Shown one piece after another: positions 1 through 5,372 of a stretch of 6,625 bases of DNA. A program made the translations under genes and the position numbers. This DNA is from an uncultured Caulobacterales bacterium (GTDB taxonomy: Bacteria; Pseudomonadota; Alphaproteobacteria; Caulobacterales; Caulobacteraceae), in NCBI GenBank assembly GCA_903903715.1, contig CAIUZX010000450.1, positions 1-6,625 on the forward strand, given 5' to 3'. Under the pieces are notes generated by a model, which saw nothing but the letters and a program-made list of their open reading frames with translations, had not been told where the DNA came from and made no database searches. The stretch's first letter is position 1, and the number at the start of each line of letters is the position of its first letter.

Positions 1-578
1 GTGTCGAGCTGGCCAGGGGTCCAGAGCAGGTTGTGGATATTGCGGGCGGTCAGGATGATGTCCACCGAACCCGGGGCCGACAGCTGGGTCACGCCTTTGC
101 CGATGGGGGCATAGGCGATGTCCCCGTAGACTGACGCGTCCGCGAACTTCGCCTTGAACTTCTCGACCCGCGCAGTGATCGCGCCGTCGCGTTCGTCACC
201 CGTCAGAGCGCTGACCGTCGCGATATAGTGTCCATGGGTTCTAGCGGCGTAGGGCGCGAGAATGCGGACCCAGTAGCCGCCGCCGGGGAACATCTCCAGC
301 ACGGTGCTTCCCGGCTTCAGTCCCCAGAGGGTCAGGCTCTCCACCGGATGGCGCGCGGCGTCTCGGGCCTTGTCCGTCGCCGGACGCTGGGCGCCAGCTA
401 GCACGGCGAGCAACGCCTCGTCTTCCTGCGGGGTCGGGGCGGCGATCTTCTTGGCCTGAGCGGCGGCCATCCCGTCCGGAGCTGCGGCCAGGGCGGCGGG
501 GGCGGCGCAGGCGAGGCCCGCAGCGAGGATAAGGCCGCGAATAGCCAAGCCGTTGGTCCGGTGAGTCGTCGCGCGCAT
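1..578 (-). CDS. Exported predicted class I SAM-dependent methyltransferase (COG4798-like), partial
   Basis: The gene runs off the left edge, so only the first 192 residues are visible. The N-terminus is a signal peptide: basic start (MRATTHRTNG), a hydrophobic core at about residues 11-30, then an Ala-rich cleavage region (ALAA/AP). The next segment, RPATDKARDAARHPVE (65-80), and the glycine-rich motif I, LEMFPGGGYW (94-103), are typical of the predicted methyltransferases of COG4798. An acidic strand, SVDIIL (171-176), and RNIHNLLW (179-186) fit motif IV and the family's RN-HN signature. The ATG at 576-578 is preceded by GGGAG with 6 bases between. An in-frame ATG five codons upstream (591-593) has a poorly placed ribosome site. 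It is transcribed divergently from hsp20. Substrate is unknown. Family assignment is fairly firm; enzymatic activity is inference, and the export signal is odd for a SAM enzyme. Confidence 0.8.
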   Translation of the reverse strand, partial: MRATTHRTNGLAIRGLILAAGLACAAPAALAAAPDGMAAAQAKKIAAPTPQEDEALLAVLAGAQRPATDKARDAARHPVESLTLWGLKPGSTVLEMFPGGGYWVRILAPYAARTHGHYIATVSALTGDERDGAITARVEKFKAKFADASVYGDIAYAPIGKGVTQLSAPGSVDIILTARNIHNLLWTPGQLD

Positions 579-667
579 GATGTTCTCCCTCATCGCCCTG
601 ATTAGAGCCCCTGTCTGACCGCGTCATCAGGCGAAATGAAGGCGGCCGAAATCTCACCGGGGAGGAT

Positions 668-696
668 CTTGACGCAAGGTGAGCGCCTCACCAAAT
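668..696 (+). promoter_or_regulatory. Possible heat-shock (RpoH-type) promoter for hsp20
   Basis: CTTGAC at 668-673 is followed after 17 bases by CCAAAT at 691-696. CTTGAC is the usual -35 element of alphaproteobacterial sigma-32 promoters; the -10 match is only partial. Initiation around 703 would give a leader of about 140 bases, long enough for the thermometer-like fold at 777-843. The -35 core TTGACGC also fits the housekeeping consensus of Caulobacter, so the sigma factor is uncertain. Confidence 0.4.
678..692. repeat. Perfect 6-bp inverted repeat in the promoter spacer (GGTGAG-CGC-CTCACC)
   Basis: GGTGAG at 678-683 and CTCACC at 687-692 are exact reverse complements separated by CGC. 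The palindrome lies between the putative -35 and -10 elements of hsp20 and in the upstream region of the divergent methyltransferase gene. A further CTCACC occurs at 653-658, in the same orientation as the right arm. No T-run follows, so it is not an intrinsic terminator. An operator for a dimeric regulator is possible; no regulator gene is visible nearby. Confidence 0.5.
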
Positions 697-776
697 GATG
701 ATCGTGGCGGTGCTGGATGTCCGGGCCGCTGCGAGCCTTAAGCGACGCCGAAACCAAGGGTCGACAAAGGTTCAAA

Positions 777-843
777 CCCCAAAGGGGCTTCGTCCAACGC
801 ATGGCGAAGCTCTCGCAACCTTGCTTTTACAGGAGGATGCCAC
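777..843 (+). promoter_or_regulatory. ROSE-type RNA thermometer in the hsp20 leader
   Basis: The last hairpin has the hallmark of ROSE elements. TTGCT at 821-825 can pair with AGGAG at 831-835 of the Shine-Dalgarno sequence around a five-base loop, with the characteristic G-G opposition (823/833). C820-G836 extends it, and G815-C840 and C816-G839 close it below a small internal loop. Upstream is a strong stem: GCTTCG (787-792) with CGAAGC (805-810), extended by CCA/TGG (794-796/802-804). A CCCC-AAA-GGGG hairpin (777-787) shares one base with that stem and may compete with it. ROSE elements in rhizobia and enterobacteria repress small heat-shock genes at low temperature by masking the ribosome site. 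The placement directly before an Hsp20 gene fits this. Folding was done by eye. Confidence 0.75.
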
Positions 844-1296
844 ATGCGTAACTTCGATACTGCTCCGCTTTACCGCTCCATCGTCGGCTTTGACCGGCTG
901 GCTGCTTTGCTTGACGCCGCCGCCAAGACGGAAGCCGCGAGCGGTTACCCCCCCTACAATATCGAATCCGTGGGCGAGAACGCCTATCGGATCGAGCTGG
1001 CCGTCGCGGGCTTTGGCCCAGGCGAACTGTCGATCGAAGCGCGGGAGAACGTCCTGACCGTGACCGGTCGCAAGGCGGATAACGACGGGGACCGGCGCTA
1101 TCTGCACCGCGGCCTCGCCGCCCGGAACTTCGAGCGCAGGTTCCAGCTCGCCGACTATGTCGTGGTCACGGACGCGACGCTCGCCAACGGCCTGCTCTCC
1201 GTCAGCCTGAAGCGGGAACTGCCGGAGGCTCTCAAGCCCCGTCAGATCCCGATCAGCACGGGCGTCGAAAAGGCGCTTGACGTCACGGCGGCCTAA
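844..1296 (+). CDS. Hsp20/alpha-crystallin small heat-shock protein (IbpA-like)
   Basis: This 150-aa cytoplasmic holdase chaperone would bind unfolding proteins under heat stress and pass them to ATP-dependent chaperones. The start YRSIVGFDRL (10-19) resembles IbpA-type N-termini. The alpha-crystallin domain spans about residues 36-128, beginning at YPPYNIE and including ELAVAGFGPGEL (51-62). Its conserved ATLANGLLSVSL segment lies at 111-122. The C-terminal I-x-I motif is IPI at 135-137, which docks into a neighbouring subunit during oligomer assembly. Length is normal for the class. The start is set by a perfect AGGAGG at 831-836 with a 7-base spacer. That ribosome site is embedded in the thermometer-like hairpin, and a strong terminator follows, so the gene is probably monocistronic and heat-regulated. 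I cannot distinguish IbpA from other Hsp20 paralogues by name. Confidence 0.96.
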   Translation: MRNFDTAPLYRSIVGFDRLAALLDAAAKTEAASGYPPYNIESVGENAYRIELAVAGFGPGELSIEARENVLTVTGRKADNDGDRRYLHRGLAARNFERRFQLADYVVVTDATLANGLLSVSLKRELPEALKPRQIPISTGVEKALDVTAA

Positions 1297-1321
1297 CCGA
1301 CCATCGGACAGGGTAAGCTCT

Positions 1322-1353
1322 GGGGGCGGCGCGGCCACGCGCCGTCCCCTTTT
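1322..1353 (+). terminator. Intrinsic terminator of hsp20
   Basis: Bases 1322-1333 pair with 1338-1349 as a 12-bp stem (one G-U pair, at 1326/1345) around the loop GCCA, followed directly by TTTT at 1350-1353. It lies 25 bases after the hsp20 stop. Read on the minus strand it has no T-run after the stem, so it should act only on hsp20 transcription. It also shields the convergent gpmA gene, whose stop codon begins nine bases further on. Confidence 0.88.
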
Positions 1354-1361
1354 CGCGTGGC

Positions 1362-2078
1362 TCAGGCGATGCTGGGCAAGGCGTTGGCGCGGGCCGCATC
1401 GAGATAGCGGGCGCCGACCACCTTCGCGCCGCCCTCCGCCAGATCAAGGACCAGCGGATTGGCGGTGGGGATCTCCACCCCGGTGATCTTGTCGTCAGCG
1501 ACGCCGAAGAGGTGCTTCACAATCGCCCGCAACGAATTGCCATGGGCCGCGACCAGCACGGTCTCGCCCCTTGTGAGACGAGGGGCGATCTCGGCGGTCC
1601 AGTAGGGCAGCACCCGCTCCAGGGTCGTTTTCAGGCTCTCCGTGGCGGGGACGTCGACGCCCGCATATCGACGGTCGGCGGCGAAGTCATAGCCCGCAGA
1701 CGCCTCCAGCGGCGGCGGCGGAATGTCATAGGAGCGCCGCCAGACCAGCACTTGCGCGTCGCCGTGTCTCGCCGCCGTCTCCGCCTTGTCGAGGCCCGTC
1801 AGGGCGCCGTAGTGCCGCTCGTTCAGCCGCCAGTCCTTAGTCACCGGCACGAAGGACTGCCCCGCCCGCCAGAGGTTCAGCTCGCAGGTCCGGATCGCCC
1901 GGGTCAGCACAGAGGTGTAGGCGTGATCGACGGAGATCCCCGCCTCGGCGATCAGCCGCCCGCCCCGCTCAGCTTCCTCGATCCCCTGGGCGGTCAGCTC
2001 CACATCCACCCAGCCGGTGAAGCGGTTGTCGAGGTTCCACTGGCTCTGGCCATGGCGGGTGATGATCAGGGTCGGCAT
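1362..2078 (-). CDS. gpmA: 2,3-bisphosphoglycerate-dependent phosphoglycerate mutase
   Basis: The 238-aa cytoplasmic enzyme interconverts 3- and 2-phosphoglycerate in glycolysis and gluconeogenesis through a phosphohistidine. The histidine phosphatase signature ITRHGQSQWN lies near the start, with the phosphorylated His at residue 9. RFTGWVDVELTAQG (19-32) is the classic dPGM segment. TSVLTRAIRT (55-64) supplies the phosphate-binding Arg60, RLNERHYGALTG (84-95) the acid Glu87, and AAHGNSLRAI (177-186) the second catalytic His179. An upstream in-frame GTG (2105) would add nine residues, but starting at the ATG (2076-2078) puts RHG where the family has it. AAAGG, 8 bases upstream of the ATG, is an acceptable ribosome site. 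Length is a little short of E. coli GpmA (250 aa), within the family's range. It stands alone and is convergent with hsp20. Confidence 0.95.
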   Translation of the reverse strand: MPTLIITRHGQSQWNLDNRFTGWVDVELTAQGIEEAERGGRLIAEAGISVDHAYTSVLTRAIRTCELNLWRAGQSFVPVTKDWRLNERHYGALTGLDKAETAARHGDAQVLVWRRSYDIPPPPLEASAGYDFAADRRYAGVDVPATESLKTTLERVLPYWTAEIAPRLTRGETVLVAAHGNSLRAIVKHLFGVADDKITGVEIPTANPLVLDLAEGGAKVVGARYLDAARANALPSIA

Positions 2079-2110
2079 GGGGAGGACCTTTGTGCGTAAC
2101 GACACCCGGG

Positions 2111-2139
2111 CGGCTAAAGGCCAGCGCCTTCGGCGTCAA
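2111..2139 (-). promoter_or_regulatory. Possible gpmA promoter
   Basis: Read on the minus strand, TTGACG (2134-2139) is separated by 17 bases from TAGCCG (2111-2116). The -35 matches the housekeeping consensus well, and with the next base it matches the Caulobacter TTGACGS form. The -10 is weak. Position, about 35 bases before the gpmA start, is plausible. Confidence 0.3.
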
Positions 2140-2248
2140 GCTTCGGCCATCATCTGGGGAGATGTTCGGCGACGAATTCTCAATTCATCCAACGCCTCGA
2201 CCGGTCTGGCGGTTCCGCCGCTCGTCGCAATGGAGTAAGCACATCGCC

Positions 2249-2443
2249 ATGTCAGACAAGATCTTCTTCTCCCTCGCCGCCGTCGCTGCAGTCGCCATGA
2301 TCGCGCTGGCCACGGTCTATCCGCAGGGGCTGGGCAAGCGCTCGCCGGGGCCCTTCGGCCATACGCCCGTCTATGAACAACAGGCCGCCGCGGCGAAAGC
2401 CAAGCCCCCCGCCCCGGTAAAGGCCAAGCATGCCCCTCTCTGA
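2249..2443 (+). CDS. Small single-span membrane protein upstream of kdsD, function unknown
   Basis: I do not recognise a named family for this 64-aa protein. After MSDK comes one hydrophobic helix (about residues 5-23), then a conserved-looking juxtamembrane stretch YPQGLGKRSPGPFG (24-37). The tail (45-64) is rich in Ala, Pro and Lys, like a flexible periplasmic linker. The first residues carry little charge, so topology is uncertain; an uncleaved anchor with the Pro/Lys tail outside the membrane is my guess. The frame is open upstream to 2090, but that extension is basic and not protein-like, so the ATG at 2249 is preferred. The nearest ribosome-like site, GGAG at 2232-2235, is far away (13 bases). 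The last five codons overlap the start of kdsD in another frame, pointing to translational coupling and a shared transcript. Confidence 0.68.
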   Translation: MSDKIFFSLAAVAAVAMIALATVYPQGLGKRSPGPFGHTPVYEQQAAAAKAKPPAPVKAKHAPL

Positions 2444-3401
2444 CATGGCCGAAAAGACCGCCGCCCTTGAGGCCGGCCGCCGGGTCCTGCGCCTCGAAGC
2501 CCAGGCGTTGAACGACCTTGCCGAGTCTCTTGGGCGCACCTTTTCGGAGGCCGTGGACCGCATCTCGGCGCTGAAGGGCCGGCTGGTGCTGAGCGGCATG
2601 GGCAAGTCCGGCCACATCGCCCGCAAGATCGCCGCCACCCTCGCCTCCACCGGCCAGCCCGCCCTGTTCGTCCATCCGGGTGAAGCGAGTCACGGGGACC
2701 TCGGCATGATCGGCAACGACGACGCCGTCCTCGCCCTCTCCAAGACCGGGGAGACGCGGGAGCTGGCGGACATCATCGCCCATACCCGCAGGTTCGATAT
2801 CCCTCTGATCGCCATCACCGCCGATGCCGCAAGCGCGCTCGGCCGGGCCGCGGATATCCTCCTCCTTCTCCCCGATGCGCCGGAGGCGGTGGACGCCTTC
2901 AACGCCCCGACGACCTCGACCACCCTGCAGCTCGCCCTGGGCGACGCGCTGGCCGTCGCGCTGATCGAACGGCGGGGCTTCAGCGCCCAGGACTTCCGCG
3001 TCTTTCACCCCGGAGGCAAGCTGGGGGCGGCGCTGCGCACGGTGGGCGAACTGATGCACGGCGGCGACGCCATGCCTCTCACCCGCCTCGACACCCCGAT
3101 GCCGGAGGCCCTGTTGGTCATGACCGAAAAGCGCTTCGGCTGCGTCGGCGTGGTCGATGAGGCGGGCAAGCTCGCGGGCGTGATCACCGACGGGGACCTT
3201 CGCCGCCATATGGACGGGCTGATGAGCCTGAAGACCCGGGATGTGATGACCCGCTGTCCGGCCACTGTTTCCCCGTCCCTGCTGGCGGGCGAGGCCCTGC
3301 GCCGCATGTCGGGACGGATCACCGTGCTCTTCGTTGTTGAGGATCAGCGGCCCGTCGGCGTGCTCCACATCCACGATCTGCTTCGGCAAGGGGTCGCATG
3401 A
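2430..3401 (+). CDS. kdsD: Arabinose-5-phosphate isomerase (KdsD/KpsF family)
   Basis: The enzyme isomerises ribulose 5-phosphate to arabinose 5-phosphate, the first step toward Kdo, the sugar joining lipid A to the LPS core. The 323-aa protein has the full architecture: a SIS domain (about 40-180), then two CBS domains (about 206-265 and 272-323). SIS landmarks are SGMGKSGHIARKI (55-67), HPGEASHGDLGM (82-93), SKTGETRE (104-111), APTTSTT (159-165) and FHPGGKLG (192-199). Lys59, His88, Glu111, Glu152 and His193 fall at the positions of the key residues described for E. coli KdsD. Start 2430 has AAAGG six bases upstream; a second in-frame ATG at 2445 is less well placed. It overlaps the preceding small gene by 14 bp and is followed after 10 bp by the TraB-like gene, so the three probably form an operon. 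The residues before APTTSTT (VDAFN) differ from the usual Cys-Pro-containing stretch. Confidence 0.94.
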   Translation: MPLSDMAEKTAALEAGRRVLRLEAQALNDLAESLGRTFSEAVDRISALKGRLVLSGMGKSGHIARKIAATLASTGQPALFVHPGEASHGDLGMIGNDDAVLALSKTGETRELADIIAHTRRFDIPLIAITADAASALGRAADILLLLPDAPEAVDAFNAPTTSTTLQLALGDALAVALIERRGFSAQDFRVFHPGGKLGAALRTVGELMHGGDAMPLTRLDTPMPEALLVMTEKRFGCVGVVDEAGKLAGVITDGDLRRHMDGLMSLKTRDVMTRCPATVSPSLLAGEALRRMSGRITVLFVVEDQRPVGVLHIHDLLRQGVA

Positions 3402-3411
3402 AGGGGATGGC

Positions 3412-4380
3412 ATGAGAAAGGTCGCGGGCATAGCAGCGGCAATCGCCGCCATATCGCTCTGGTCGTCGGCGTTCGCCCAGACCGCGCCCGCGGCTCAGCC
3501 GGCGCCGGACGACAGTTCGGTCATCACTGACCTCACGCCTGTGCAGGTCAACCTGCCCGGCCCAGCCCTGTGGCGGGTGACCAAGGGCGATTCGCAGGTG
3601 GTGATCCTCGGCTTTGTCCGCCCCTTGCCCCACAGTCTCGACTGGCCCAAGGGCCGCATCGTCCATGCGCTGGACGGCGCCCACGCCCTCCTGATCCCGC
3701 CCGAGCCGAAACTGGGCGCACTGGACCTCATGGGCCTCTTGTGGAACCAGGGCGACTTCAAGCTGCCGGGGCGCAAGACCCTGAAGGACGTTCTCTCTCC
3801 AGCCGACTATGCGACCTATGAGCGCCTCGCCAGCACTGCCAAGTCGAAGCGCGCCGACCTCGACCACCTGAAACCCGCCTTGGTCGGAATTACGCTGATC
3901 TCCGACATGCGCAAGGCTGGCGGCCTGTCGAGCGAAAAGCCTGTATCGACCGTGTCGAAGCTCGCCAAACAGATGCAAGTGACCATTCGCGAGATGGGCA
4001 GGATCCGGGCCGCGCCGGTCATCCGCGTGGTCCGTGGCCTGACCGATGCGCAGCACATCGCCTGCTTCCATGACGAAGCGATGGTCGCCGACTGGGAGGC
4101 GCGGGACGCCGCCCCCGCCGCCGCGGCCTGGGGCAAAGGGGACGTCGCCGCCCTGCGGGTGTTCCGCTCGCGGGCCCTGACCTTGTCCTGCCTGGAGGAA
4201 AATCCGAACATGAAGGCGCTGAAGGAACAGGGCACGGTCGATGCGGTGAACGCCATCAACGACGCGCTCAGCCGCCCCGGCAAGACCGTCGCGCTGATCG
4301 ACCTGCAGTACCTCGATCAGCGCAACGGCGTCCTCGACCGGCTGAAGACGAAGGGCGCGGAGATCACCGTTCCGAACTGA
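3412..4380 (+). CDS. Secreted TraB/GumN-family protein with degenerate signature motifs
   Basis: The 322-aa precursor begins with a clear signal peptide (MRKVAGIAAAIAAISLWSSA, likely cut after Ala22 in AFA/QT), so it should be periplasmic or envelope-associated. The fold signature PALWRVTKGDSQVVILG (51-67) matches the opening strand of TraB/GumN (Tiki-like) proteins. The C-terminal block GKTVALI...NGVLDRLKTKGAEI matches the family's closing region. In typical members these regions carry two G-x-x-H motifs linked to metal-dependent hydrolysis. Here they read GFVR (67-70) and DLQY (297-300), so both histidines are gone. Two cysteines, Cys218 and Cys260, could form a disulfide. AAGGGG five bases before the ATG sets the start; the in-frame upstream extension overlaps the end of kdsD and would bury the signal peptide. 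Family is fairly sure; function is unknown and the protein is probably not a hydrolase. Confidence 0.8.
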   Translation: MRKVAGIAAAIAAISLWSSAFAQTAPAAQPAPDDSSVITDLTPVQVNLPGPALWRVTKGDSQVVILGFVRPLPHSLDWPKGRIVHALDGAHALLIPPEPKLGALDLMGLLWNQGDFKLPGRKTLKDVLSPADYATYERLASTAKSKRADLDHLKPALVGITLISDMRKAGGLSSEKPVSTVSKLAKQMQVTIREMGRIRAAPVIRVVRGLTDAQHIACFHDEAMVADWEARDAAPAAAAWGKGDVAALRVFRSRALTLSCLEENPNMKALKEQGTVDAVNAINDALSRPGKTVALIDLQYLDQRNGVLDRLKTKGAEITVPN

Positions 4381-4386
4381 ACGAGG

Positions 4387-5238
4387 TCAGGGCGATTCGA
4401 TCCCGAGCTTGCCGAGCTGCTCCACCCAAAAGGCCCGGTCGTGCTTGGCCCAGGCGTGCACCCCAAGGGGCAAGCGTCCGCCGTTCAGGGCGACGACGTC
4501 CCGCGGCCGTGATTCGGCGGCGAAGCCCACCACGTCCTTGGCAGACGGCAGCTTGAAGCCGTCGCTGAAGAGCGGGGCGTAGTAGATGAAGAACTCGTCC
4601 TCCGCCCGGTCAAAGGCGCCCAAGAATTCCCGCGCCCCGCCGCCCCGGGCGAGATGGGCGAAGAGGTACTTGTTGTAGACTCCCTTCAGGTACTGGCGGA
4701 ACATGGGGACCGACATGCGGGCAAGCTCGGCCCGCTCGCCGGTCAGGGCCAGGATATGGTCGGCAGTCCGGCGCAGGGAAAAGCCGCCGTTGCCCACGGA
4801 CTTCAGCTTGCCATTCCTCCGAAAGTACGGCGCGCCATAGTAGGACCAGGGCTTGTTCAGCCAGGGCTCGATCTCGTCCGACAGGAGAAGACAGTCCGTC
4901 TGGTGTATGAGGATATGCTCGTAAGCCCCGAACAAATCATAGAACCAGGGTGACATCATCATGGCGTTGTAGGCCGAGATCCCGTCGAAATTGGCCGGGT
5001 CCAGCGCCACCGTCTGGAACCCCGTTGTGTCAAAGGACAGCTCAAGTCCAGCCGGGTGCAGGATCACCTTCGGCCAGTCTCCCCCGAACCGGCGGAGCAG
5101 GGAAAAGCTGAGCGCCTCCTCCGGCGTGAGCTGAGGCGTGATCACCGGAACCACGATGGCGAGCCGCCCGCCGCCCTCGATGACGGATCGCTCCGGCGAC
5201 TTCAAGATCACGTCCCTGGGCTTCAGATAGCTGCGCAT
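4387..5238 (-). CDS. DUF5672 family protein, putative glycosyltransferase-like
   Basis: The 283-aa protein lacks a signal peptide or membrane span, so it is probably cytoplasmic. Family landmarks are HILIHQTDCLLLSDEIEPWL (108-127), with an acidic Gln-Thr-Asp motif (Asp115) resembling a nucleotide-sugar or metal-binding DxD-like site; WSYYGAPYF (131-139); SVGNGGFSLR (147-156); and the acidic EDEFF (213-217). This order (QTD, YxGAP, GNGGFSLR, ED-F) is what I associate with DUF5672, whose members often sit near polysaccharide genes. The N-terminal strand RLAIVVPV (25-32) fits the start of a Rossmann-like sugar-transfer fold. The ATG at 5236-5238 has AAAGGG four bases upstream. It is convergent with the TraB-like gene and divergent from glmS. 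Donor and acceptor cannot be read from the sequence; catalytic activity is inference. Confidence 0.82.
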   Translation of the reverse strand: MRSYLKPRDVILKSPERSVIEGGGRLAIVVPVITPQLTPEEALSFSLLRRFGGDWPKVILHPAGLELSFDTTGFQTVALDPANFDGISAYNAMMMSPWFYDLFGAYEHILIHQTDCLLLSDEIEPWLNKPWSYYGAPYFRRNGKLKSVGNGGFSLRRTADHILALTGERAELARMSVPMFRQYLKGVYNKYLFAHLARGGGAREFLGAFDRAEDEFFIYYAPLFSDGFKLPSAKDVVGFAAESRPRDVVALNGGRLPLGVHAWAKHDRAFWVEQLGKLGIESP

Positions 5239-5299
5239 CAGACCCTTTGAGTGAAACGATCGGAAACGGAACGTGACGCCCGTCCCGGTCCTTGCCCTT

Positions 5300-5372
5300 G
5301 ATAATGCCGCGATCTCAAGCTTGATGCGCCATATTCGCAGATACGGACGGCAACACCATGTGCGGCATTATC
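5300..5372. repeat. 11-bp inverted repeat linking the glmS leader to its first codons
   Basis: GATAATGCCGC at 5300-5310 is the exact reverse complement of GCGGCATTATC at 5362-5372, which is part of glmS codons 2-5. G-U pairs at 5298-5299/5373-5374 and 5311/5361 would lengthen the stem to 14. The 51-base interval contains the start codon, the weak ribosome site and a 10-bp palindrome, TCAAGCTTGA (5315-5324). A transcript starting before about 5298 could fold to enclose the initiation region. Function is unproven, and chance is possible because the codons are constrained by the conserved CGIIG protein sequence. Confidence 0.45.

Noticed and set aside
772..1338. Minus-strand open frame covering hsp20 and its leader
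   Set aside because: It mirrors the hsp20 coding sequence and crosses both the thermometer and the terminator hairpin. No family features.
1512..2099. Plus-strand open frame opposite gpmA
   Set aside because: Shadow of gpmA. The product is Arg/Pro/Gly/His-rich, and the reverse strand encodes a complete catalytic site.
2174..2219. Short inverted repeats GAATT-CTC-AATTC and GGCGG-TT-CCGCC before the small gene
   Set aside because: Arms are only five bases and no promoter elements could be aligned with them; common enough by chance.
2090..2248. N-terminal extension of the 64-aa membrane protein to an earlier start
   Set aside because: The added residues are basic and irregular and would precede the membrane helix. 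The region more likely holds promoters for gpmA and the small gene.
2136..3452. Long open frame (438 codons) on the minus strand opposite kdsD
   Set aside because: It is antisense to an unmistakable KdsD with all key residues. Its translation is a low-complexity mix of Gly, Arg, His and Asp with no domain, as expected from mirrored codon bias in GC-rich DNA.
3319..4071. Minus-strand open frame opposite the TraB-like gene
   Set aside because: No motifs and a biased composition. The plus strand has a signal peptide, ribosome site and family signatures.
5297..5337. Candidate glmS promoter boxes (TTGATA, CATATT)
   Set aside because: No pair of boxes has both good matches and correct spacing, so I did not annotate a promoter.
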